Positions 34,957 through 45,456 of a stretch of 64,000 bases of DNA are shown here, piece by piece. This DNA comes from Melastoma dodecandrum (taxonomy: Eukaryota; Streptophyta; Magnoliopsida; Myrtales; Melastomataceae). The number at the start of each line of letters is the position of its first letter. Position 1 is the stretch's first letter. Location: NCBI GenBank assembly GCA_029817715.1, contig JARUPY010000321.1:744001-808000 (forward strand), written 5' to 3'. The notes under the pieces are model-generated. The model had not been told where the DNA came from. It searched no databases and saw only the letters and a list, made by a program, of their open reading frames with translations. The position numbers and the translations under genes are program-made.

Positions 34957-37900
34957 ATGGAAGAAGAATTTGCAGAATTTCCAGGAGAAAATTCACCCGA
35001 GGCATTCGGTGATCACCCTCCAGAAGCTCCTAACGAAGGCAACACACCAGCTTCTGCTTCTTCTAAAAAGGAGAAGGCGAAGTGGCTGCGTAAAGACAAG
35101 GTAAATGTTGAACCATCATTGTTGTGAGTCATTATGATTCTAGTATTGAGGTAGTCTTCGTGTGTTTACTCAGGAGTACCTTTATACAAGGTGTAGTCCG
35201 CGGAAGTTGTTTTCTGTCCTGAATACATTTAATGATGCGAAGCGGGCAGCCCTTTCTGACTTAGGATTTAATGGGCTATTGCATTTGGCAAGTAGGCAAG
35301 TTCATCACAAGGCGTTGAAGTGTTGTCTTAAGTTGTTCGACCCCGTTAAGAGGGTAATGGTAATTGATGGTGTGGAGCACCGAATGCAGTCTGTTGATGT
35401 TGAGGCCCTGATTGGCTTACCTGCTACGAAAGTCGGTGTGCCATTTAGTGGTCACATGGAGACCGTTCGGGATGAACTTAAACTTCACTTGAAGAGAGGG
35501 AAGATATCTCTGAAGTCCGTTGAAAGTACAATGATGGGAAGAGATTTTCCCGATGACCTTTGGAAGGCGGAGGTCGTACTTTTCATAGTAGGATGCTATC
35601 TGTGCCCGACAACTGCCTTCGATATTGACAAGGAGTACCTTCTAGCCACACGGGATGTCGAGGCAATTTGTAAGTTTGACTGGGCCACTCACGTGCTTGA
35701 TAATCTTGTTAGTCAAGTGAGGGCATTCAAAAGTCATCAGGGAAAGTATATAGGAGGTTGCGTTCATCTACTGCTGGTGAGATCTTATAGTGAAGTGTTT
35801 GTTTAGCTTATTTATTGAGTTAAGAGTGAAGTGTTTACTCTGTAAGAAACATCGTTAATGTTTGCCTTTGTTATTACATGCAGTTGTTTTATGCTTGCAA
35901 AAAGTCTGTTGAGGACAGCAGCTCAAGAAACACCAGTAGGACAATGCCTCGGTGTCGAGATTGGGATGATGAGCGGCTGAAAGCCATTTTTTGCGTTGCT
36001 TATGCTGAAGTTGCCGATCTTGTAAGTTTTGTCCACCTTCTAATGCACGTACTTGTGTATTTATTACTATACGATGAGAAATTGTGTCATAATGTAATTA
36101 ACAGGAAGAAGGTGATGTCGAAACTAATCCAGAGGAAGAAGTTGATCCTGCGAGCGACTCTGGCAAGATGGCAATTATTATGCGTCGTCTGAAGGTAAGC
36201 TTAGTTCTGTGTTTGTTTATAATTTGGATTTGAAGTTTAATTTTAACAATGGCGTTGTATGTTTGCCTTCAATACCAGACAGTGGAACTTTCTGTCATGA
36301 GACTCCATGCTAGTAATGAGCACATCATCCGGAAATTGAATTACATTATCGCTGAAGTTAGAAGACAAAGAGGGCGAGCAGGCAAACCTGTCAAGGAAAA
36401 GACCACAGCTGGACATGATGGAGGGCAGGAAGAAGAGCCTGAAGGAGTCGCACCACCAAACCCTGATGACAATGTCGAGCAGGTACAATCTCCACAAACT
36501 CACCCACGTGAACCGGACACGGCCTTCAATGTAGCTGAAGTTGAAGTTGGGTCAACTATGATTTCGGAGAGAAGCTTGGTGCCGGTCCATCCTCCTCAGA
36601 TGCAAGATAAATTGCCCGAAGGTTCAGACGATTATTCCGACCCTCGTGCGTTACAACTTGCTCGAGGTCTGAATAGACTATCTGTATTCTTTGGACCTTC
36701 GGAGGCTGTTAATCAGAAACGAGACACTCTATCTGACCTCGACTTGACACCATCTGAGGAACGTGATCGGGATTTCCTGTTTGGGAATAAAGGAAAGGCA
36801 AAAATGGTTGATGAAGATGTTAACACAGAGGTAGATGTTCCCACAGATAACGAAGATGTTAAGACAACAAAAGCATCTCCGCCAGAAGAGGAAGATGTTC
36901 CGATATATAAGGAAGATGTTAAGACAGGGGATCCCATAGTTGCTGATCCAGAAGTTGTTCAAGACATGGAAGAGGTGAAGAGGATTGGTGAGGAGGCCGA
37001 AGTTCATTTGAAGGTGAAGTATCATTACTTTGCATTGTGTAAATAGATGTTCCGATAAATGCAAGGTCTGAATTACACTATCGTACTCACGACAGGAAAG
37101 TGGATCATCGACAACAGCTGTTCTCTTCAGAAAGACCACACGACGTACGGCTGAGCGGAAACCGTCGGCATTCAAGAGCTCCCCGTTTGTCCCCCCAAAG
37201 CCGGTTATAAGGGCCAGGAAGCGTGCTCGGACAGCTATCCCTGAGGTATAACAACCAGCCAGCATGGAATCATACCATGAAGCACCATTGAAAAAAGACA
37301 GGATTACAGTGTTAATCCATGGTTGTAATTTTTCATTGTTAGGCGCTACAAAAATTCTTCCCAGCGGATTTGCCAGTAAGTGTGCTGAAAAACTTTACAA
37401 CGGCTCAATGGAATATCATTGAGTATGCTTGGAATGAGGACCACGAGCCTAGGTTAGTGTCACTGTCCTCGGTCTTTATGTATTGGGATATTATTGTACT
37501 TTGTTCAAATGGCTACACTGGTTTATATGATGCAGCGAATGTCTATGTATGACGGAATCCGCTCACCTTAATAGACAGGCCATGCTTTCTCTTTTACCAA
37601 ACAGATGGATATGTAATGATGTAAGATTGCATAATATATTACTTGCTTCCATTATTGACGGGTAAGGGTGACTTCTATATGAGTAACATTTACATGATGC
37701 AGGTTATAGATTTCCATGCCATTATGCTACAGAGTAGAGTGGATCCAGAAAAGAAAAGGATTTGGTACCTTCCCACTTGGTTAGGGGTAAGTGATTACAA
37801 AGGTTTATCCATTGTAAATGTGATGTACAGGATGCTAACCGAGAACGCGATCACAGAATCTTGCGTCCTATCAGTATAGTGCTGCAAAAATGCCCGTCAT

Positions 37901-38794
37901 AAGCAAAGGAACTGCCGCAGCCTTGTACGCGCACTTCAAGAATCACATTGGCAAAAACCATGAAGTGCAATTGGTAAGTATCCCCACAATTTACTACATC
38001 TGCATATGAAAAGATTGTAATATGTTCCAACTATTTACATGGATGTCTTGTAATGTCTTAACTGGACTTTTGACAAAAAACCTGTGCAGATATTTATTCC
38101 GGTTTGCCTAGGTGAATCACATTGGGCGTTACAGATAATTTCATTCAGGACACAGCAAGTCATCATTATGGACACAATCCATAACAAATTGTCCAACAGA
38201 GGAGGAAGAGCAGACCTTCATCATCGTGTGTTACAGCTTGTGAGTATCGTGTTGGATCAGAATAAGGTGAAATCTAAGGTTAAAGGGTATCAAGTACCAG
38301 ACATTTGCAACTGGAAAATAAATTATCCGACGAACGTGCCAGACCAGATGGCTGCCGGAAATGAGTACGTCCCTCAACTTCACCTATTTCTCTTTGAACT
38401 TAACCAATGGCGGCAATTGGTTAACATCATCCGATTTTGTATTGTATAGAAACGACTGTGGAATATATGTCATGAAATTCATGACATTGGCTGAACCCCC
38501 GGAAGGCGCTGAACAAGTGGTGTGGTCTTTTTTTTTCATGCAATACTGTCAAAGCCGTTTTCAATTCACGGAGTAGCAAATGCCCCGTTACGAACCTGTT
38601 GCTGACAGCCATTCATCATTGTGAATTAGGTTGTAGGAGTTGCTGATAGGTTGAGGCTGGTTGTAAGCATGATAAAATGGCCTGGGAATGACGTTAGGAA
38701 AAGAATTCAGCAGAGAGTTAAGGATGATGTCAACAAAAAGATCAAACCCCCAGAGAGCAGTGCTGCATCAACATGGATTCCTGCAGTTGTTTAG
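34957..38794 (+). CDS. PMD-Ulp1 (C48 SUMO-protease-like) protein of MULE-2, 13 exons
   Basis: Exons are 34957-35100, 35174-35776, 35884-36021, 36105-36194, 36279-37013, 37096-37245, 37343-37452, 37575-37620, 37703-37786, 37875-37973, 38090-38364, 38450-38519 and 38630-38794. All are GT-AG and in frame, giving 902 aa. Residues about 49-249 form a plant-mobile-domain/DUF1985-like region (YTRCSPRKLFSVLNTF; GLLHLASRQV; VDVEALIGLPATKVGVPFSG). An acidic linker spans about 326-620 (EGSDDYSDPRALQLARGLN). The C-terminal Ulp1 domain has His744 (ESHWALQII), Asp761 (IIMDTIHN), Gln819 (NVPDQM) and Cys828 (NDCGIYVMKF), the complete set for a desumoylating-type cysteine protease. The likely role is removing SUMO or a similar modifier from host or element proteins to aid the element; substrate unknown. 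Confidence 0.85.
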
Positions 38795-39026
38795 TAACCT
38801 CGGTGTCCATAATGCATTTCCTGACCATGGTGTGCAGCCGTAACATCTTCCCCAGTCTGTTGGTGAACGTCTTCACGGACTGTTGTGGATCTTTTTTGGC
38901 AGACTTTGTAAGGTTATGTACTGTAATAGAACCTAATAGCAGACAGGGGATAATGCAACACAGAATGTACAGGCGGGTGTATAGTCCGCTTTCTGCCGAA
39001 ATGCTGACGAAATTTTATAATTTAGC

Positions 39027-41183
39027 CTACATATTATGCTGTCCATACACTGAGTTATCTTCATAGCAGACATTACCTTCAGAATCAGAAGAAGAATCAG
39101 TACATACGTTACCTACATTGTCCGCATTGATCCGACGAGATGGCTGTCGTTGAGATGGCCCTACACCAAAATCTTCCTTGCTTCCATGAATGACGAACCC
39201 GCGACGATTCTCGTCAGCAAAATTAAACGCGACTCGACCATGGAACTTTCTTCCACCTTCATCTTCGACAGTACTCTTCTCCAACTCCAACGTTAATGAT
39301 TGAATGCTTTTCTGGAGCTTCCGAGATGCTATGTCAGATCGGGATGCCAAAAAACACATACGTCTGCATGCGGCCATTAGAATACCTTGCCGTAGATCAG
39401 CTCGATCAACCCCGTATTCACGGTTAGAGAGACATTCATAAGTATTACTCTTTGCTGCCTTTGTCCACCTTTTGTTTACCAGATGCTTCGGTATTGACAA
39501 AAAACCTTCAACTTTGGCTACATGGAATAGGTGGGCACATGGAAAACCAAATGTCTCAAAATGTAAACAACTACAGCTGAATTGGACAAGTGCCTTGGCT
39601 GATGACACTTGTATGCACCCATGTTCACCATCATAACACGAAAGAGTGTATATCCTCGCAATATTCCCATCAACTCTATGTTCCACGTAAAATCGCGACT
39701 CCTTCATGAGTTCGGACTGAACTTTACGAAAAGAACTGATGGTGTACAATCGACTAGCATCCTCCTCAAGTCTGTGCAACATCGTAATTGGCCTGATCTC
39801 CTTATGCAATGACTTAAAATCCTCCTCGTACTCCTTGTGACGTAGATCAGCTACAGCACGCTCCAAATTGTGAACGAAATCATGCAGTCTATGTTTGTTG
39901 TTCACATATCCCTTCATATATCTGTGCATTCGTTCGCAGCGTTGAGTACTTCTAAGCTCTGCCCAAAAATGACCCTGAAGATATGTCTGCCACCACATAT
40001 GCCGGCATGCATATATCTGTTGTAGCCATCTAACAGATATGGACCCTGTATGGGTCATTAAAGCATACCACTCCTGTTCGACTTCTTCACTTGGTCTACT
40101 GTTATACATGAATGACGAAATACGAGCTCGTAAGGCAGGATCCTGTACACGACAGTTTATGTTCCGACTAAAATGCCAAAGACATAACCTATGCCTTGAC
40201 ATTGGCCATACTTCTCTCACAGATGCAATCATCGCTTTGTCCGCGTCTGTGACCACGCTAAGCGGATGTTTGCCGCCCATGATCTGTGTATGAGTCCGCA
40301 GGAGCCAAGTGTAGTCAGTAATAGTTTCATTACTCATCAACGCAGACCCAAAGACAGTCGTTTGATGATGATGATTGACACCGACGATAATCACCATTTG
40401 CATTCCATACTTGTTTGTCTTGAACGTGGAATCTAGTTCTACGACATCGCCGAATGCCTCATAATCAGTGATTGAGGTACTGTCTGCCCAATATATGCGA
40501 CTCACTTCATTATTCTCCACAAATGTTTCAAAGGCCATACCAGTGTCAGTATTCCTCCTAGACAGGAGATATGCAACGACGGAATCACAACGACTAACAA
40601 CCCCAGCAAACTCTTCCTTAAGCTTCCGATTATTTAGGTCCTTTATTAGAAAACCGGCACGTGAGTGTCCTCCAGATGCGTGTACAACTAGTCGCATAAT
40701 ATCACACTGTCTAAATCCGACGTCAAGCATTCGACGGATAAAAGTGATATCTTCATCCAAAATTTGTCGCCTTTCTCGCATGAAATAGGACAAACCTTCA
40801 CTCATCATCTCATGATTATGTTCCAACTGTACTGCAACGAAGCTCCATTGTCCATTAACCTCCACTCTCGCTTTGAAGAAATAGTTGCAACCTCTCTTCA
40901 CAGATGCTCTAACCCGACTTCTGGCCGTCAACACAGTTCCATCAGAACACTCGCCTTCCCTTGAACAAACCCACTTTCTCATCACACAATCACCATTTCT
41001 TATTTTTTGCCGATCTATTCTCCTAACTGAAAACCCATCAACACTCGCATACGTCGTTTTAATGAACTCTTCAACTTCTTCGGCCGTGGTAAATGACATA
41101 TTCAAAATCTGTTCTTCATTCATATCAGTGACTATATTGAAGAAACGTTGAACATCCCGGTCACCTACATTGACATTAAGCAA
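39027..41183 (-). CDS. FAR1-type MULE transposase of MULE-2, intact ORF
   Basis: The ORF has 718 codons. The FAR1 DNA-binding zinc domain covers about residues 34-125 (EEFIKTTYASVDGFSVRR; MRKWVCSREGECSD; LEHNHEM). The MULE catalytic domain has Asp251 (VELDSTFKTNKYG), Asp313 (VVTDADKAMI) and Glu417 (TQRCERMH). A SWIM zinc finger C537-S-C539...C549-A-H551 follows, then a basic, coiled tail. This matches the FAR1/FHY3/Jittery transposase family. The first ATG in frame is at 41123 (MNEEQILN). An ATGTAG|GTGACC acceptor-like site at about 41163 suggests that translation starts in an upstream exon, possibly the repeat-bearing frame at 41423-41798. No stop or frameshift was seen. Confidence 0.9.
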   Translation of the reverse strand: MLNVNVGDRDVQRFFNIVTDMNEEQILNMSFTTAEEVEEFIKTTYASVDGFSVRRIDRQKIRNGDCVMRKWVCSREGECSDGTVLTARSRVRASVKRGCNYFFKARVEVNGQWSFVAVQLEHNHEMMSEGLSYFMRERRQILDEDITFIRRMLDVGFRQCDIMRLVVHASGGHSRAGFLIKDLNNRKLKEEFAGVVSRCDSVVAYLLSRRNTDTGMAFETFVENNEVSRIYWADSTSITDYEAFGDVVELDSTFKTNKYGMQMVIIVGVNHHHQTTVFGSALMSNETITDYTWLLRTHTQIMGGKHPLSVVTDADKAMIASVREVWPMSRHRLCLWHFSRNINCRVQDPALRARISSFMYNSRPSEEVEQEWYALMTHTGSISVRWLQQIYACRHMWWQTYLQGHFWAELRSTQRCERMHRYMKGYVNNKHRLHDFVHNLERAVADLRHKEYEEDFKSLHKEIRPITMLHRLEEDASRLYTISSFRKVQSELMKESRFYVEHRVDGNIARIYTLSCYDGEHGCIQVSSAKALVQFSCSCLHFETFGFPCAHLFHVAKVEGFLSIPKHLVNKRWTKAAKSNTYECLSNREYGVDRADLRQGILMAACRRMCFLASRSDIASRKLQKSIQSLTLELEKSTVEDEGGRKFHGRVAFNFADENRRGFVIHGSKEDFGVGPSQRQPSRRINADNVGNVCTDSSSDSEGNVCYEDNSVYGQHNM

Positions 41184-41422
41184 AACAATATGCTATCAAT
41201 ATATTCGGAAAATGGTGTTGGTAAACACTTATTTCGACTTCTCGTCGAACCATAACGTCAACGCTACTATTTGTTTTCTCCATTTCCAACTTATGTCCAG
41301 CTTACCAACTTCACAAATAATAATCTACATCTTACAAATCTGACCCAACTTAGCAACAATAAGGGTGGAAGGATGTCTTCACCAAATCTGGGCCGATCTT
41401 CATTCAGTAGACTTTCCATTTC

Positions 41423-41798
41423 TTAAGGCCACCGCTGGGGAAAGCCTGGACTCCACCTGCAGATTAACAGTAAGAAGGTGAAGGACCAGATGCAGCAAAC
41501 GAATATCAGCCCTTCACTCGACCTGCACCTGCACCCGAATAAGATCAAACTGACACACCTCACACTCCTCATACCTCCACCTACAGCCGAAAATTTGGGA
41601 CACTCCACCTGCAGCCGAAGATCTTGCAGCCAAAATCTGGGACAATCCACCTGCAGCCGAAGATCTTGCAGGAAGTCTGCCTCCGGGAGCAACGAATCGT
41701 CCACCAGGTGGTCCGGAAGCTCGTCCTGCTGCAACAACTCCTACTCCAACTACGGACGCTTTGATGCAGCCAGCTCTAAATGGGTAGCTTTCGGTCAA
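41423..41798 (-). other. Possible 5' exon or leader of MULE-2 transposase with 42-bp repeat
   Basis: The minus strand has a 42-bp (14-codon) tandem duplication containing CTGCAAGATCTTCGGCTGCA (copies near 41605 and 41647, plus a partial third). Two frames are open here. Neither has a recognisable motif. Its place upstream of a splice-acceptor-like site at the start of the transposase ORF makes an untranslated leader or first exon plausible. Confidence 0.3.
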
Positions 41799-41889
41799 AC
41801 TTACTCAAGATTCCAAAACTACTATGCAGGTCTACTAATCAAGTTAGTAAAAAAGTCCACACGGTGTAATATTTACGAACACATTTACT

Positions 41890-42708
41890 AATAGTTTCAG
41901 TAAAGTAGTAATAATACTAGTAATCGGGGCAAAAAAGTCATTTCACATCAAAATTTAGAATAATTAGGTTCGGAGTTAGGTTCGGAAACACTGTTCAAAG
42001 TAGTAAAATTTCTTAGTCAACGCCTATAAAGTAGTAACAGTTTACTACTTATTTTAGTAAAAACATGCTTAAAGTAGTAAACATTTACGACAAACCCTAC
42101 CTATTTACTACCAATTTTACCAACTCAAACATAATTTTACTAAAAATCACAACGAAAGTAGTAAACAATTACTACTTATTGACATAATTTGTACAGTTAA
42201 AAGTAGTAAATTTTACTACTTTTTATACTACTTTTGCGTTGACTTTACTAAAAAGGAGAAATTTAGTAAAGTCAACGTAGATTTAGTAAAAAAAGTAGTA
42301 AAATTTACTACTTTTTTTACTACTTTTACGTTGACTTTACTAAAATTGTGGTTTTTTTAGTAAAGTCAACGCAAATGTAGTAAAAAAAAGTAGTAAATTT
42401 TACTACTTTTTATACTACTTTTGCGTTGACTTTACTAAAAAATGAGGTTTTAGTAAAGTCAGCGTAAAAGTAGTAAAATTGCACTGCGGTGAACAGTCCA
42501 AAAGTAGTAAAATTTACGACATTTTATACTACATTTGCGTTGACTTTACTAAAAGAAGACCAATAAGTAGTAAAATTTACTACTTTTTGTACTACTTTTG
42601 CGTTGACTTGAGTAGTAACGGTCAACTTTTAGTAAAATTTACTACTTAATTTTAGTATTAAGTAGTAAACTACGTAAGTCCCACGTGCACGTACCGTTGG
42701 CCGCTTCC
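41890..42708 (-). repeat. Right terminal inverted repeat of MULE-2
   Basis: This is the inverted counterpart of 33547-34275, ending GTACCGTTGGCCGCTTCC at 42708. It is filled with paired AGTAGTAAA and TTTACTACT words that can pair locally. It is longer than the left arm by about 90 bp because of extra repeat units around 42230-42450. Confidence 0.85.
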
Positions 42709-42718
42709 GTATGTCGAG
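42709..42718. repeat. Target-site duplication of MULE-2, right copy
   Basis: GTATGTCGAG; one difference from 33537-33546. Confidence 0.8.
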
Positions 42719-44329
42719 TAAATGAATTTACTTCTTTTTCTTTAAAATAAGGCAAAAACGTCTTTTCAAATAAGACGTTGCCTAAATGAGGTTAAGTGGT
42801 CTTTTGAAAAGACGACTTTGCCCCATCCCATGGAGTCGTCTTTTGAAAAAATGACTTAGGGGTGGTATTTCGCAAAATACTACTCCCTCACTATTTTAAT
42901 CAATTTTTTTATTGAGGGAGCTATTTTGGAATTTTTTTGGAGTGAATGAAGATATTAGGCTAGTCATTGATGATAAAGTGAAAAGTCTCGTCACAATGAG
43001 TTAAGGATCCACATTACATATTTATAATACTCCCCACATGTCTGTTATAATATCACCTTGTAAAAATTAGTCTTACTCGAAAAAGTTGGTGGGACAAAAC
43101 CATAATTAAAGAAAAACGAGTACCATACTTTCCCTTCTTCGTCATATCATTTCATATCTCGTAAATATGAATATTATACGATATCATTTCTAATATTACA
43201 ATAAATAAAAGCTTGAAAAATAAATATAAGATATTATTTCCGATAACATCGATTTCTCGAACTTGTTATATGAAATTTCAAATCATTTGTTCATCAGACA
43301 TCTAACGTTGTTTTCATATAGACATACCCAATTAAGCAAGAAGATAATATAATCTCATATTCCATTCGAATATGATGATTCAATAAAATTGAACATGATA
43401 TTTTAGAGCCAAAATGTTTATTTATCTTAGGCGGCTTTATCAATGGTTCGCTTTTCAATAAATAATTAATTTGTATCCCAAGCATGACTTTTTTCCAAGA
43501 TTTTTTTATATCAAACTCATTTTTATATTTCATGAATTTATAAACTCATATGGAGTAGTCACCATATTTAAATACAAATCTCTTTATGAATATATGTAGA
43601 ATCACATTGATTTACTTTTTCAATTAATATGTATTATGTTTTGTGGTGGAACAAATGGTATGTATACCACATAAAAAAAAAATCTTAAATGGGTAATATT
43701 TAATTTATAACAATAAATCAATTTTATAAGGGATCTTTCCATTATGACGGAAATCAATAGTTTTTAACATGAAACGACTTGAGTTTACCAAATTTTCTTC
43801 GAGAATTGGTCAACATTTCTCACTTGGTATATATTTTTAAAACTTAAGGAACACAACCATTATTTCAGTATGTAATTAACTTTATCTTCAAACAAGTCGT
43901 ATATGAAATTTCATTTTGCAAAAATTCTTATGGATGCTTAATGCCCTCATAAATGTTTAATTATTGTAAACAAATTTATTGTGAATGCCATTATAACTCA
44001 CATTTTACCTCTAATTACTGTTAGATACTTTCTTCAGTTACTAATGTAATTTAATTTCCTGTCGTTGTAATTTCTTATTTTAAAAATATAACTATAGCAA
44101 TTGTACAATTTTTTATTTCAAAAACGGATTTTAACTTATGTGTCATGTCATGATTTTGAATTTTTGATACTACTACTACGTAAACGGGTTGTCCTCTTTT
44201 AGGGACTTCAAAACACGAAACCAATACTAGATTAAACAGTCCATAATCCATGTCCGAAGGTTGTTTACAATTTTAAAATTTGGAAACACCTAACACCACT
44301 CCACACAGAACAGTTCTCGAAACCAACCT
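42719..44329. other. AT-rich intergenic DNA
   Basis: No coding region is present. About 42760-42860 has a repeated AAGACGTC/GTCTTTTGAAAAGACGACTT-like inverted motif. About 42865-42930 (TGGTATTTCGCAAAATAC...ATTTTAATCAATTTTTTTATT) is the inverse of a sequence at about 22345-22425 beside MULE-1, a shared host repeat. The rest is AT-rich without features. Confidence 0.5.
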
Positions 44330-44338
44330 CTTCTTTTG

Positions 44339-45160
44339 GGAAGGGGCTAAAATCCCACGCACGTGAAATTAAGTCATTTTTTGGCCTTTTACGAAATTGT
44401 TTCGTCCATTTTTACGAAATTTTTTAGTTCTACGAAAAAATTTTCGTATTTTAGGAAATTGTTACCGTTAGAGTTTGTACAGTTTTACGAAGCCCAAAAA
44501 ATTTAATAAAAGTAGGTATAATTTTACGAAGCCTCGAAGCCTATTACGAAAGTTTTTTGTAGAAAAAGGAGGGAGCTACTGTTTATTATGAAATAGTTAA
44601 TAAACAATGAAAGCGGTTCATAAATCTATAGTAATTTACGAAAAATTTTCGTAAATTTCCAAAATTTTCGTAATTTCTCTGCTTAAGAATACAATTCGAT
44701 ACAAAAATTTCAAAAATTTACAAAAATTTTAATTCATTTTTTCGGAAATTACTTTAGATTTGATTACTGTTAATTAACTATTCATAAGGATTTCTTGTAA
44801 TTTACGAACCTGATTACTGTTAATTAACTATTCATAAGGATTTCTTGTAATTTACGAAAAAAATTACTATTTCAGTTTGTACATTTTTACATGGCCCGTT
44901 ACAAAATTTCGTAAAAGCCCGTATATTTTTACGGCCTATTATGAAAATTTTTCGTACAACTAAAAAATTTCATATTTTATAAAATTATTACGATTAGAGT
45001 GTATACATTTTTACGAAGTCCATTTCAAAATTTCGTAAAAGCTCATATTTTTTTACAAATCTTTTTCGATGCCTTTAGGTTCGTTACGAAAATTTTTCAT
45101 AAAACTAAAAAAAATCAAAAAACGACTTAAACTCCAGTACGTGAGATTTTAACCACTTCC
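44339..45160. mobile_element. Non-autonomous MULE (822 bp) with 9-bp target duplication
   Basis: The left end GGAAGGGGCTAAAATCCCAC and the right end (inverted) GGAAGTGGTTAAAATCTCAC match over more than 40 bp with few differences. The flanks carry the exact 9-bp duplication CTTCTTTTG (44330-44338 and 45161-45169). The interior has no ORF; it is packed with TTTTACGAAA/TTTCGTAAA words and includes a 50-bp tandem direct repeat at about 44764-44864. The termini resemble the GGAAGCGGCTAACGG ends of MULE-1 and MULE-2, so it may be mobilised by a related transposase. Confidence 0.85.
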
Positions 45161-45169
45161 CTTCTTTTG

Positions 45170-45456
45170 GCAAGTAAACGTAGCTGAAGTGGTTTTCTTG
45201 AAAAACATTTTTAACAAATAGACCTTCATTAAAACATTACTATCCTAAAGTAGCATTAACTATAATCGGTGACATATTTTAACTAATATAGTTTATGCAG
45301 TTAATTATTTTTAATAAATATAATTAAAAACTACCAGCATGTCAGTAATGTACCGGCTCCCTCCACATGCGCGGCATCCCAATCCATGCTACGGCAACAC
45401 TAATCAAACCTTGGAACTTGTCTGAATTCAAAGGAGCTTAGCTTCGTCATATGACA
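45170..45456. other. Intergenic, downstream of CTF7 copy B
   Basis: AT-rich DNA with no features beyond a probable 3' UTR of the minus-strand CTF7 copy B. Confidence 0.5.

Larger units (their letters stand above)
33547..42708 (-). mobile_element. MULE-2: 9.16-kb, possibly autonomous Mutator-like element
   Basis: The element has long TIRs with GGAAGCGG ends and is flanked by GTATGTCG-C/A-G. It holds a 718-codon FAR1-type transposase on the minus strand (39027-41183) and a convergent 13-exon PMD-Ulp1 gene on the plus strand (34957-38794); their stop codons are 232 bp apart. Neither gene shows a stop or frameshift in my reading. The layout mirrors MULE-1 in inverse orientation. Ulp1-carrying MULEs are known in plants. 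The combination here with a FAR1-type transposase, long repeat-filled TIRs and an N-terminal plant mobile domain is the most notable system in the window. Confidence 0.92.
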
